Shown here one piece after another: positions 51,886 to 60,467 of a DNA stretch of 64,000 nt (positions within the stretch are counted from its first letter, which is position 1; every line of letters begins with the position of its first letter). Source of the DNA: Bifidobacterium moraviense (lineage in GTDB: Bacteria; Actinomycetota; Actinomycetes; Actinomycetales; Bifidobacteriaceae); assembly GCF_012932365.1 (NCBI RefSeq), contig NZ_JAAIIH010000002.1:102308-166307 (forward strand), read 5' to 3'. The notes under the pieces were generated by a model that was not told the origin of the DNA, searched no databases, and saw nothing but the letters and a program-made list of their open reading frames with translations. Both the position numbers and the translations under genes were made by a program.

Positions 51886-53307
51886 ATGAATCAACCAACG
51901 AAGTATGATCTCAATCCCGACCGCCTCCTTCCCCCGGATCCCACCGAACGCGCCATCGCCCGCGACCTGTACGAGGCCGTCAGGGATCTGCCGATCATCT
52001 CGCCGCACGGCCATGTGCCGGTGGAATGGTTCCACGACAAGGACTACCACTTCTCCGATCCGACGAGCCTGTTCATCACGCCGGACCACTACGTCACCCG
52101 CGTCATGCACGCGCAGGGCGTGGCGCTCAAGGACCTGGGCGTCAACCAGAAGGACTTCACCCCCGAGCAGGCGCGCAACGCCTTCCTGATCTGGGGCAGG
52201 AATTGGGGCGCGTACGCCGGCACCCCGATGCGCTACTGGTTCGAGGACTCGCTGCAGAACGTCTTCGACATCCACGAGAAGTTCGGCGAGGACACCGCCG
52301 GCCACATCTACGACGAGCTCAACGACCTGCTCAAGCAGCCGGAGTTCTCCACCCGCGAGCTGGTGAAGAAGTTCAACATCGGCTTCATCTCCACCACCGA
52401 CGACACGCTGGACGACCTGCACCTGCACGATGAGACCAACGCCGACCCGGACTTCCCGGCGCGCCTGGCCCCGGCCTTCCGCCCCGACGTCTACCTCGAG
52501 CCGCTCACCCCCGGCTGGGCCGAGCTCGTGGGCAAGCTGGGCGACGTGGCCGGCGTGGACACCTCCACGTACGACGGCTTCACCGCCGCGATGAAGAGCC
52601 GCCGCCTGCACTTCAAGCAGCACGGCGCCGTGCTCTCCGACCACTCCCACGCCGACGTGCGCACCGACCGCCTGTCCGACGCCGAGGTCAACAAGCTGTA
52701 TGCCGAGGCGCTGGCCGGCACCATCTCCGCCGAGGACGCCGTGCGCCTGCGCCGCCACCTGTTCTCCGACCAGGTCATCATGGCTCAGGAGGACGGTCTG
52801 GTGATGACCGTGCATCCGCACGTGCACCGCTCGTACGACCCCGCCAACCTCGCCGAGTACGGCAAGGACACCGGCGGCGACGTGCCCGCCAAGGCCGAGT
52901 TCACCGTGGACCTCAAGAACCTGCTCAACACCTACGGCAACGACCCGAACTTCCACTTCGTGGCCTTCACCATGGACGAGACGGTCTACGCCCGCGAGCT
53001 CGCCCCGCTGGCCGGCTTCTACCCGAGCCTGTACATCGGCGCCCCGTGGTGGTTCATCGACGCCCCCGAGCCGATCCTGCGCTACTACGCCGAGGTGGTG
53101 CCGAACGCCGGCTTCACCAAGCTGTCCGGCTTCATCGACGACACGCGCGCGCTGTGCTCGATCCCGGCCCGCCACGACACCAACCGCCGCCTGACCGCCC
53201 GCTACGTGGCCGGACTCGTGGCCGACCACCGCCTGACCCTCGACGAGGGCCGCCAGATCGTGGTCGACTCCGTCGTGGCCCAGCCCACCAAGGTCTTCAA
53301 GCTGTAG
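51886..53307 (+). CDS. uxaC: Uronate (glucuronate/galacturonate) isomerase
   Basis: About 473 residues. Signature segments are ISPHGHVPVEWF (zinc-binding His pair), NTYGNDPNFHFVAFTMD, and SIPARHDTNRRLTARYVAGL at the C-terminus, all typical of UxaC. It converts D-glucuronate to D-fructuronate (or galacturonate to tagaturonate). The ATG at 51886 (MNQPTKYDL) is favoured by alignment with the family; an ATG at 51862 (MQQQIM) is possible, and neither has a strong site. It is the first gene of a uxaC-uxuB-uxuA run with a 67-bp gap to uxuB. Confidence 0.94.
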   Translation: MNQPTKYDLNPDRLLPPDPTERAIARDLYEAVRDLPIISPHGHVPVEWFHDKDYHFSDPTSLFITPDHYVTRVMHAQGVALKDLGVNQKDFTPEQARNAFLIWGRNWGAYAGTPMRYWFEDSLQNVFDIHEKFGEDTAGHIYDELNDLLKQPEFSTRELVKKFNIGFISTTDDTLDDLHLHDETNADPDFPARLAPAFRPDVYLEPLTPGWAELVGKLGDVAGVDTSTYDGFTAAMKSRRLHFKQHGAVLSDHSHADVRTDRLSDAEVNKLYAEALAGTISAEDAVRLRRHLFSDQVIMAQEDGLVMTVHPHVHRSYDPANLAEYGKDTGGDVPAKAEFTVDLKNLLNTYGNDPNFHFVAFTMDETVYARELAPLAGFYPSLYIGAPWWFIDAPEPILRYYAEVVPNAGFTKLSGFIDDTRALCSIPARHDTNRRLTARYVAGLVADHRLTLDEGRQIVVDSVVAQPTKVFKL

Positions 53308-53374
53308 GCCGCGGACAGCGCCACCACAAGGATTTACGGGATTTCAAGGATTCCCAAGAAAGGAAACACACACC

Positions 53375-55012
53375 ATGGTTCTTCATCTCACCGATGACCT
53401 GAACGCAACCAAGGACGAGTGGGCCAAGGCCGGCGTCGCCCTGCCGAAGTTCGACACCGCCGCCGTGCGCGCCCACACCGCCGAGCACCCCTACTGGGTG
53501 CACTTCGGCGCCGGCAACCTGTTCCGCGCCGTGCACGCCGCCATCGCCCAGGACCTCATCGAGGCCGGCGAGACCGAGTCCGGCGTGGTCGTGGCCGAGA
53601 CCTTCGATCCGGACATCGTGACCGAGGCCTACAAGCCGTTCGACGACCGCTGCCTGCAGGTGGTGCTCAAGTCCGACGGCTCCGTGGACAACCGCCTCAT
53701 CGCCTCCGTTGCCGCCGCCTACGGCGTGCGCAACCACGAGGACGAGGACTGGAAGGGTCTGGTCGGCGTGTTCCGCAACCCGGAGCTCCAGTTCGCCACC
53801 GTCACCATCACCGAGAAGGGCTACGCCCTGACCGACGCCGCCGGCGACATCCTGCCGTGGATCGAGCCCGAGGTGGAGGGCGGCCCGGACACGGCCGTGT
53901 CCGCGATGGGCGCGATCACCGCCCTGCTGCTGGAGCGCTTCAAGGCCGGCGCCTACCCGATCGCCATGGTCTCCACCGACAACTTCTCGCAGAACGGCGA
54001 CCGCTTCGGCGCCTCCATCAGGAAGTTCGCCGAGCTGTGGAAGGACAAGGGCTTCGTGGGTCAGGACTTCGTCGACTACCTCAACGACGAGTCCAAGGTC
54101 ACGTTCCCGCTGTCCATGATCGACCGCATCACCCCGAACCCGGCCGAGTCCGTCTCCGAGCTGCTGGCCAAGGCCGGCTTCGGCGACACGCAGATCATCC
54201 ACACCGCCAAGCGCACCAACGTCGCCCCGTTCGCCAACACCGAGGAGACCTGGTACCTGGTCATCGAGGACAAGTTCCCGAACGGCCGCCCGGCGCTGGA
54301 GAAGGCTGGCGTGTACGTGGCCGACCGCGAGACCGTGAACGACGCCGACGAGATGAAGGTCACCACCTGCCTCAACCCGCTGCACACCGCGCTGGCCACG
54401 TTCGGCATGCTGCTCGGCTACCCGTCGATGAGCGAGACCATCGGCGACCCGGACCTCAAGAAGCTCGTGGAGCGCCTCGGCTACGTCGAGGGCCTGCCCG
54501 TGGTGACCGATCCGAAGATCTTCTCCCCCAAGGAGTTCCTGCGCCAGGTCATCGAGGTGCGCGTGCCGAACCCGAACATTCCGGACACCCCGGCCCGCAT
54601 CTCCACCGACACCTCGCAGAAGATCCCGATCCGCTACGGCGTGATCATCAAGAAGTACCTCGAGGATCCGTCCAAGGACATCGACACCCTCGTGGCCATC
54701 CCGCTGGTCATCGCCGGCTGGCTGCGCCTGCTGCTCGGCGAGAACGGCGTGGCCACCAACGACAAGGGCGAGCAGGTGGCCCTGAGCCCCGACCCGCGCC
54801 TGGAGGACCTGCAGGCCAAGCTCGCCACGCTCAAGCTCGGCGGCGACCTCACCAAGGCCGACGACGTCATCAGGCCGATCCTCGCGGACGCCACGATCTT
54901 CGGCACCGACCTCAACGCCACCCCGCTGGCCGCCAAGGTGCTGGACTACTTCAGGCAGTTCGCCGCCGGCACCGGCACCGTGCACGCCGTGGTCGAGCAG
55001 GCGCTCGCCTGA
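53375..55012 (+). CDS. uxuB: Fructuronate reductase / mannitol dehydrogenase family
   Basis: 545 residues. The NAD-binding N-terminus has YWVHFGAGNLFRA, the mid-region shows VSTDNFSQNGDR, and the catalytic Lys-Asn-His pattern appears as MKVTTCLNPLHTAL, as in polyol dehydrogenases. In this locus it most likely reduces D-fructuronate to D-mannonate with NADH. AGAAAGGAAA lies before the ATG at 53375. A mannitol dehydrogenase activity cannot be excluded, but the neighbours argue for UxuB. A hairpin (55036-55072) separates it from uxuA. Confidence 0.92.
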   Translation: MVLHLTDDLNATKDEWAKAGVALPKFDTAAVRAHTAEHPYWVHFGAGNLFRAVHAAIAQDLIEAGETESGVVVAETFDPDIVTEAYKPFDDRCLQVVLKSDGSVDNRLIASVAAAYGVRNHEDEDWKGLVGVFRNPELQFATVTITEKGYALTDAAGDILPWIEPEVEGGPDTAVSAMGAITALLLERFKAGAYPIAMVSTDNFSQNGDRFGASIRKFAELWKDKGFVGQDFVDYLNDESKVTFPLSMIDRITPNPAESVSELLAKAGFGDTQIIHTAKRTNVAPFANTEETWYLVIEDKFPNGRPALEKAGVYVADRETVNDADEMKVTTCLNPLHTALATFGMLLGYPSMSETIGDPDLKKLVERLGYVEGLPVVTDPKIFSPKEFLRQVIEVRVPNPNIPDTPARISTDTSQKIPIRYGVIIKKYLEDPSKDIDTLVAIPLVIAGWLRLLLGENGVATNDKGEQVALSPDPRLEDLQAKLATLKLGGDLTKADDVIRPILADATIFGTDLNATPLAAKVLDYFRQFAAGTGTVHAVVEQALA

Positions 55013-55035
55013 TCCCAAGCCGTCTCCATGCGGCC

Positions 55036-55072
55036 ATGCGCCCCGACGCCTCACCGATGCGCCGGGGCGCAT
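55036..55072 (+). terminator. Hairpin between uxuB and uxuA
   Basis: ATGCGCCCCG / CGGGGCGCAT, 10 bp stem, 17-base loop, 24 bp past the uxuB stop, without a T-run. Likely partial attenuation or mRNA processing within the operon. Confidence 0.5.
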
Positions 55073-55114
55073 AATGGAAACTGTCAGCAATCAATTCGAA
55101 GGAGAACAACCACC

Positions 55115-56245
55115 ATGCATATGGGATTCCGCTGGTACGGCGAGGGCAACGACACCATCTCGCTGGACGACATCCGCCAGATCCCCGGCGTCGAGACGAT
55201 CGTGTGGTCCCTGCACCACAAGCAGGCCGGCGAGCTGTGGGAGCCGGAGGAGATCGAGGCCGAGATGAAGAAGATCACCGGCCTTTCCGAGGACGACCGC
55301 AAGCGCGGCGTCACCAAGACGTTCAACGCCGACGTGGTCGAGTCCGTCAACGTGCACGAGTCCATCAAGACCGGCAAGACCATGCTGGGCATGAGCCGCG
55401 ACGAGGCGCTCGACAACTACATCAAGACCATCGAGAACCTCGGCAAGGCCGGCGTCAAGGTCGTCACCTACAACTTCATGCCGGTGTTCGACTGGCTGCG
55501 CACCGACATGTTCCACCCGTCCCCGGACGGCTCCACGGCCCTGTACTACGATGCGCACAAGGTGGCCAAGCTCACCGACCCGCAGGCCCTGATCGACGAG
55601 ACGCTCAACGGCGCCGGCGACCTGACCATGCCGGGCTGGGAGCCGGAGCGTCTGGCCCACCTGCCCGAGTTCATCGAGGCCTACAAGGGCATCGACCACG
55701 ACAAGTACTACGAGAACTACAAGGTCTTCCTCGACGCCGTGATCCCCACCTGCGAGAAGTACGACGTCAAGCTGGCCGTGCACCCGGACGACCCGGCCTT
55801 CGACCTGTTCGGCTGGCCGCGCGTGGTCTCCTCCAAGGAGGGCATCCAGCGCGTGCTCGACCTCAACCCCTCGCCGTACAACGGCCTGTGCCTGTGCCTG
55901 GGCTCCTTCAGCTCCCGCCGCGGCAACGACCCGGTGGACGCCGTCAAGACGTTCATGGACCGCATCCACTTCAGCCACGTGCGCAACATCAAGTTCTACG
56001 ACGAGGCCGGCTCCTTCTCCGAGGTGGGCCACCGCGCCTGCGAGGGCGACGTGGACACCGTGGGCATCATGAAGGCCTACGCCGAGGCCGACTACCAGGG
56101 CTACATCCGCCCGGACCACGGCCGTCACCTGTGGAACGAGAACACGCCGGAGCACAAGCCGCGTCCGGGCTACGGCCTGTACGACCGCGCGCTGGGCATC
56201 CAGTACCTGCTGGGCGTGTGGGACTCCTTCAAGTATGCCAAGTGA
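55115..56245 (+). CDS. uxuA: Mannonate dehydratase
   Basis: 376 residues. MGFRWYGEGNDTISLDDIRQ opens as in UxuA. The metal-binding stretch LAVHPDDPAFDLFGWPRVVS and the terminal YIRPDHGRHLW are conserved. It dehydrates D-mannonate to 2-keto-3-deoxy-D-gluconate. The ATG at 55115 (MHMGF) has GAAGGAG 9-11 bases upstream; the next ATG (MGFRW) is an alternative. A terminator follows, ending this transcription unit. Confidence 0.95.
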   Translation: MHMGFRWYGEGNDTISLDDIRQIPGVETIVWSLHHKQAGELWEPEEIEAEMKKITGLSEDDRKRGVTKTFNADVVESVNVHESIKTGKTMLGMSRDEALDNYIKTIENLGKAGVKVVTYNFMPVFDWLRTDMFHPSPDGSTALYYDAHKVAKLTDPQALIDETLNGAGDLTMPGWEPERLAHLPEFIEAYKGIDHDKYYENYKVFLDAVIPTCEKYDVKLAVHPDDPAFDLFGWPRVVSSKEGIQRVLDLNPSPYNGLCLCLGSFSSRRGNDPVDAVKTFMDRIHFSHVRNIKFYDEAGSFSEVGHRACEGDVDTVGIMKAYAEADYQGYIRPDHGRHLWNENTPEHKPRPGYGLYDRALGIQYLLGVWDSFKYAK

Positions 56246-56281
56246 GCCGCTCGGGCGCACTGACCGTCTGATCGTCTGACG

Positions 56282-56315
56282 AATCGGGTCCGATCCATAT
56301 GGGTCGGGCCCGATT
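56282..56315 (+). terminator. Terminator after uxuA
   Basis: AATCGGGTCCGATCC and GGGTCGGGCCCGATT pair over 15 bp with only G-U variations, loop ATAT, 37 bp past the uxuA stop. Confidence 0.75.
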
Positions 56316-56466
56316 GTCGTATGCGCCCGGCGGGGCGCCGCGCCGACCGTGGCCCGGATCACATCGGACGCACGGCATTTGCGGGCAACAAGCGACCGTT
56401 CGGGCGTGCGGTGCGCTAGGCTGGGAGGTGCATAGGAGCACCAAAGCTACAAGGGAGTTCTGCAAC

Positions 56467-57456
56467 ATGACGACTACCGCCGATTTCACGGTCGAAGGCA
56501 TTCGGCCCGGCAAGGTCCTGCTCGTCGGTGAGGCCATGGCGCTGTTCACCGCCATGGAGGAGGGCGATCTGGGTGCCGTGGATACGTTCAACGCATCCGT
56601 CGCCGGCGCCGAGCTCAACGTCTGCGTCGGACTGGCCCGTCTCGGCCAGAAGCCGGTGTACATGACCAAGCTCGCCCCGGATCCGTTCGGCGACCGCATC
56701 CGCGCGTTCATGGAGCGCAACGCGATCGACACCTCGCTGGTCACCGTGGACGCCGGCCGCCCCACCGGCTTCATGATGAAGTCCAAGGTCTCGCACGGCG
56801 ATCCGAAGACGTACTACTGGCGCAAGGGTTCCGCCGCCTCCACGATGGGCCCCGACGACGTGGACGCCGTCGACTTCTCCGACATCTCCGTCGTGCACCT
56901 GACCGGCATCCTGCCCCCGCTGAGCGAGACCACGCTGGCCGCCGCGCACGAGCTGGTCCGCCGCGCCCGCGAGAACGGCGCGTTCGTCTCCTTCGATCCG
57001 AACCTGCGCCCCGCCATCTGGCCGAGCCTCGACCTGATGCGCGACACGCTGCGCACGCTGGCCTCGCAGGCCGATCTGGTGCTGCCCGGCATCGGCGAGG
57101 GCCGTGAGCTGTTCGGCGCCGAGACCATCGAGGACACCGCACAGGCGTTCATCGACAACGGCGCCAGGTACGCGGTGGTCAAGGACGGTCCCAAGGGCGC
57201 CTACGCCACCGACGGCACGAACAGCGTGTACGTGCCCGGCTTCGTGGTGGACACCGTGGTGGACACCGTGGGCGCGGGCGACGGCTTCGCGGCCGGCACC
57301 CTCTCCGCGCTGCTCGAGGGCAAGTCCGTGGCCGAGGCCATGGAGCGCGGCTGCGCGCTGGGCGCCATCCAGACCCAGTTCGTCTCCGACAACGAGGGCC
57401 TGCCCACGCCGAGCGAGCTCGAGGCGTTCAAGGCCTCGCACCACCGCGCCGACTGA
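56467..57456 (+). CDS. kdgK: 2-keto-3-deoxygluconate kinase (PfkB family)
   Basis: 329 residues. VLLVGEAMALFTAM at the N-terminus, a sugar-binding core with NASVAGAELNVCVGLARLG, and the PfkB catalytic motif DTVGAGDGFAAG (about 264-275) with the base Asp. It phosphorylates KDG to KDPG with ATP. The ATG at 56467 (MTTTADF) has AAGGGAG 9 bases upstream; the frame runs further up without support. A likely -10 (TAGGCT, 56417-56422) precedes it. eda follows 48 bp downstream. Confidence 0.92.
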   Translation: MTTTADFTVEGIRPGKVLLVGEAMALFTAMEEGDLGAVDTFNASVAGAELNVCVGLARLGQKPVYMTKLAPDPFGDRIRAFMERNAIDTSLVTVDAGRPTGFMMKSKVSHGDPKTYYWRKGSAASTMGPDDVDAVDFSDISVVHLTGILPPLSETTLAAAHELVRRARENGAFVSFDPNLRPAIWPSLDLMRDTLRTLASQADLVLPGIGEGRELFGAETIEDTAQAFIDNGARYAVVKDGPKGAYATDGTNSVYVPGFVVDTVVDTVGAGDGFAAGTLSALLEGKSVAEAMERGCALGAIQTQFVSDNEGLPTPSELEAFKASHHRAD

Positions 57457-57504
57457 GCGCATCGCATCCATCTGTCCAACAACCAACCAAGAAAGAAGAT
57501 CGAC

Positions 57505-58170
57505 ATGGCAGTTACGAAGAGCGAAGAGCTTCTCCCCTACCTCGAGCAGCTGGGCGTCGTCCCGCTGGTGACGCTGCACTCGCTGGACGAGGCCGTCCCG
57601 CTGGCGCAGGCCCTGGAGGAGGGCGGCGTGCCGGTGGCCGAGGTCACCTTCCGTTCCCCCTACTGCATCGAGGGCATGAAGAAGATCGCCGCCGAGGTCC
57701 CGGGCGTCACGCTCGTGGCCGGCACCGTGCACACGCTGGATCAGGCCAAGGCCTCCATCGACGCCGGCGCCAAGGGTCTGGTCACCCCGGCGTTCACCGA
57801 AGAGATCGTGGACTGGGCGCTGGAGAACAACGTCCCGATCCTGCCCGGCACCGCCGTGCCGTCCGACGTGGACAAGGCGTACCAGCGCGGCATGCGCTAC
57901 GTGAAGTTCTTCCCGGCCGAGGCCTACGGCGGCGTGAAGACCCTGAAGGCCCTCAACGGCCCGTTCGCCGAGATGAAGTTCCTGCCCACCGGCGGCGTGA
58001 GCCTGAAGAACGCGGCCGACTACATCAGCCTGAAGAACGTGTTCGCCATCGGCGGCTCGTTCCCGGTGCCGTCCGCCGCGCAGAAGGTGGGCGACTGGGC
58101 CGCCGTCGCGCAGGCCTGCAAGGATTCCCGCGCGATCGTCGAGCCGATCATCGCCTCCAAGAAGGCCTGA
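57505..58170 (+). CDS. eda: 2-keto-3-deoxy-6-phosphogluconate aldolase
   Basis: 221 residues. EVTFRSPYCIEG holds the conserved Glu, LVAGTVHTLDQA and the Schiff-base lysine YVKFFPAEAYGG (about residue 133) match KDPG aldolase, and FLPTGGVSLKN binds phosphate. It splits KDPG into pyruvate and glyceraldehyde-3-phosphate. AAGAAGA precedes the ATG at 57505. It is the last enzyme gene of the uronate set and is followed by a strong terminator. Confidence 0.95.
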   Translation: MAVTKSEELLPYLEQLGVVPLVTLHSLDEAVPLAQALEEGGVPVAEVTFRSPYCIEGMKKIAAEVPGVTLVAGTVHTLDQAKASIDAGAKGLVTPAFTEEIVDWALENNVPILPGTAVPSDVDKAYQRGMRYVKFFPAEAYGGVKTLKALNGPFAEMKFLPTGGVSLKNAADYISLKNVFAIGGSFPVPSAAQKVGDWAAVAQACKDSRAIVEPIIASKKA

Positions 58171-58196
58171 GTCCGGCTTTCCGGCTTCCTGCGGAC

Positions 58197-58248
58197 GGGG
58201 CCGCGGTTCCCGCGCATTGCATATGCGGTGCGCGGGGGCCGCGGCCCC
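58197..58248 (+). terminator. Terminator after eda
   Basis: GGGGCCGCGG and CCGCGGCCCC pair, with an inner CCCGCGCA/TGCGCGGG stem, 27 bp past the eda stop. Confidence 0.75.
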
Positions 58249-58278
58249 GTTCCTCGTATCCGATGGCACGCCATCGCC

Positions 58279-58294
58279 GATGCAACGTTGCATC
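58279..58294. promoter_or_regulatory. 16-bp perfect palindrome upstream of the hybrid regulator gene
   Basis: GATGCAACGTTGCATC. It lies 106 bp upstream of the -10 of the regulator gene at 58455, a position compatible with repressor binding. Palindromes with the same GCAACGTTGC core occur at 39814-39827 and 39876-39887. Confidence 0.5.
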
Positions 58295-58360
58295 ATACAA
58301 TCAGAATCACTCAGGAACGATCAGACGAACCGTTTCGACACGCCGATAAACATCCACTAC

Positions 58361-58390
58361 TGATCATTTAGGGACGGAATCGGATATAAT
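58361..58390 (+). promoter_or_regulatory. Promoter of the hybrid regulator gene
   Basis: A perfect -10 TATAAT at 58385-58390 preceded, 18 bp upstream, by TGATCA as a weak -35. The start codon at 58455 is 64 bp downstream, leaving a short leader. Confidence 0.6.
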
Positions 58391-58454
58391 CGCAACGAAA
58401 TGCACGTCGAAACGATCAGCACCGCACGCTGATCGCACGCAAGGAAGCGAAGAG

Positions 58455-59633
58455 ATGACCGAGAACACCGCCGATCAGGGCAAGCGCGATTTCCTGCCCG
58501 CCGAACGCCAGGACATGATCCTGAGCCTGCTCACGAGACAGAGCGTCGTGACGGTGGCCGAACTCGCCGAACTCCTCAACACCACGGACATCACCGTGCG
58601 CCGCGACCTGACCACGCTGGCCGACGCCGGCCTGCTCAAGCGCATCCGCGGCGGCGCGATGTCACTCTCCGGCACCACCACGCGCAAGGACGGCTCCCCC
58701 GCCGCGCTCGTCGGCGTCCCCTCGCCGCTCGCCGCCCCGGGACTCGACGACCTCAACGACATGCCGCTGCCCGCGGGGCTCGACGACCGCAACAACCAGC
58801 CGGTCATCGGCGTGATGATGCCGGAACCCAGCTTCTTCTGGCCCAACGTCATCGAGTCGATCCGCAACGCCGCGAACGAGCTCGGCGCGCGCATCGTCTC
58901 GCGCGAAAGCTCCTACGACAAGATCGACGAAACCGAGATCCTCGACTGGCTCGCGCAGGAACGCTCGCTGTGCGGCATGATCGTCTCCCCGTCCGGACGT
59001 CCCGGCGTGTGCGAGCGCACCTGGGAGTGGATCGAGGGTGCCCCGGTGCCGGTGGTGGTCGCGGAGCGCGACCAGCCGGTGCTCGGCACCTGCTACGTCG
59101 ACTCGGTGCGCACCAACCACCACTACGGCGTGCGCAAGGCCGCCGTCCACTTCCTCGAGCGCGGCCACACGCGCATCGGCGCCGCGTTCTCGGACACGCC
59201 CACGTCGCAGGTCATCGAGAACGGCTGGAAGCACATCCTCAACGACTCCGACCGCATCGTCTGCCCGTTCATCGAGGACGGCATCCAGCCCTACGACACC
59301 TCCGGCGTGGACGGCATCGTGGACAAGATCATCGCCTCCGGCGTGACCGCCATGCTGGTGCACTCCGACTACCTCGCCATCGCGATCGCGCAGGTGCTGG
59401 AACGCCGCGGCAAGCGCGTGCCGGACGACGTCTCGCTGATCTCCATCGACGGCTTCGCCACCCCGAGCTCGCGCCCGCTGACCGTGCTGCGCTCCAACGC
59501 CAAGGACCTCGGCGAGGTGTGCGTGCGCACGCTCATGCAGCGCATCGCCGACCCGGACTCCGCCACCAAGCACATCTTCGTGGACCCGACGCTCGTGGAC
59601 CGCGGCTCGGTGGTCGACCTCAACGCGCGCTGA
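58455..59633 (+). CDS. Hybrid regulator: DeoR-type HTH with LacI-type sugar-binding domain
   Basis: 392 residues. Residues about 15-70 are a DeoR winged helix: ERQDMILSLLTRQSVVTVAE, NTTDITVRRDLTTLADAGLL, RIRGGAM. A proline/glycine-rich linker (about 75-110) leads to a periplasmic-binding-protein-like domain typical of LacI members: VIGVMMPEPSFFWPNVIESI, GMIVSPSGRPG, VHSDYLAIAIAQVLERRGK, VSLISIDGFATPSSRPL. The domain pairing is less common than HTH-LacI. Normal DeoR proteins use a phosphosugar-binding domain instead. GGAAGCG precedes the ATG at 58455. It closes the uronate locus and is a likely repressor of kdgK-eda or uxa/uxu; ligand unknown. Confidence 0.88.
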   Translation: MTENTADQGKRDFLPAERQDMILSLLTRQSVVTVAELAELLNTTDITVRRDLTTLADAGLLKRIRGGAMSLSGTTTRKDGSPAALVGVPSPLAAPGLDDLNDMPLPAGLDDRNNQPVIGVMMPEPSFFWPNVIESIRNAANELGARIVSRESSYDKIDETEILDWLAQERSLCGMIVSPSGRPGVCERTWEWIEGAPVPVVVAERDQPVLGTCYVDSVRTNHHYGVRKAAVHFLERGHTRIGAAFSDTPTSQVIENGWKHILNDSDRIVCPFIEDGIQPYDTSGVDGIVDKIIASGVTAMLVHSDYLAIAIAQVLERRGKRVPDDVSLISIDGFATPSSRPLTVLRSNAKDLGEVCVRTLMQRIADPDSATKHIFVDPTLVDRGSVVDLNAR

Positions 59634-59649
59634 GGCGCATCGGAAACGA

Positions 59650-59691
59650 CGCGAGGGGGCATCCGGTTTCGCTGCCGGATGCCCCCTCGCG
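59650..59691. terminator. Terminator between the hybrid regulator and mtnN
   Basis: CGCGAGGGGGCATCCGG pairs perfectly over 17 bp with 59675-59691, loop of 8 bases. The two genes converge here. Confidence 0.8.
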
Positions 59692-59709
59692 TTCGTCGCG
59701 GCGGTACGC

Positions 59710-60420
59710 TCAGCCGAGCCGCGCGACCATGTCCACCACGAGGCGCGCGGCGGTGTTGGCGTACTCGGAGATGTCGAACGTGGCGAACACCTCGTAGTCG
59801 GTGTCCGCGTTGTCGCTCAGCGCGCGGATCACCAGCGCGGGCACGCCGTTGCGCGCCGCCACGTGCGCCACCGCGGCGCCCTCCATCTCCACGGCGTCGG
59901 CGCCGGTGCGCACCACCACCTCGTTCACCTTCTCGGGGGTGTCCACGAAGTAGTTGCCGGACGCGATGATGCCGGTGATGTGGTGGATGCCCGCCTCGGC
60001 AAGCGCCTCGTCCGCCACCTGCAGCAGATGCGGGTCGGAGTGGAACTCCTCCACGGGCGCATCCTCGGTGCCGGGCGTCCACTGGCCCACCAGACGCATG
60101 TCGGTGTCCAGATAGCGCAGCGTGCCGCCGAGCACCACGTCGTTGATGTGCAGGTCCCTGTTGAGGTTGCCGGCGATGCCGGAGAAGATGATGGCGTCCG
60201 GGGCGTAGGCGTCGATGAGGTGCTGCGCGGTGGCGGCGGCGTTCACCAGGCCCATGCCGCCCACGGTGGCGGCGACCCGGATCTCGGCACCGTCGCGGCC
60301 GGTGAGCGTGCCGACGGAGACGTCCAGGCTGGCGGCGCGGTCGTGCGAGACGTTCCGGAGCGACTTGGCGATGAGCGCGACTTCCTCGGTGAGCGCGCCG
60401 ATGACGGCGATGGTGGTCAT
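59710..60420 (-). CDS. mtnN: 5'-methylthioadenosine/S-adenosylhomocysteine nucleosidase
   Basis: 236 residues. MTTIAVIGALTEEVALIAK opens the protein; the purine-binding FSGIAGNLN, VEMEGAAVAHVA and ALSDNADTDY segments carry the catalytic residues (Glu and Asp) of the family. It hydrolyses the glycosidic bond of MTA and SAH, feeding the activated-methyl cycle. The ATG at 60420 has AAAGGA 6 bases upstream. It is 48 bp downstream of the DAHP synthase genes on the same strand. Confidence 0.93.
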   Translation of the reverse strand: MTTIAVIGALTEEVALIAKSLRNVSHDRAASLDVSVGTLTGRDGAEIRVAATVGGMGLVNAAATAQHLIDAYAPDAIIFSGIAGNLNRDLHINDVVLGGTLRYLDTDMRLVGQWTPGTEDAPVEEFHSDPHLLQVADEALAEAGIHHITGIIASGNYFVDTPEKVNEVVVRTGADAVEMEGAAVAHVAARNGVPALVIRALSDNADTDYEVFATFDISEYANTAARLVVDMVARLG

Positions 60421-60467
60421 GTGGTTCCTTTCGTGACGATTTTCGGGGACGGCAGGATTGGCGCGGC

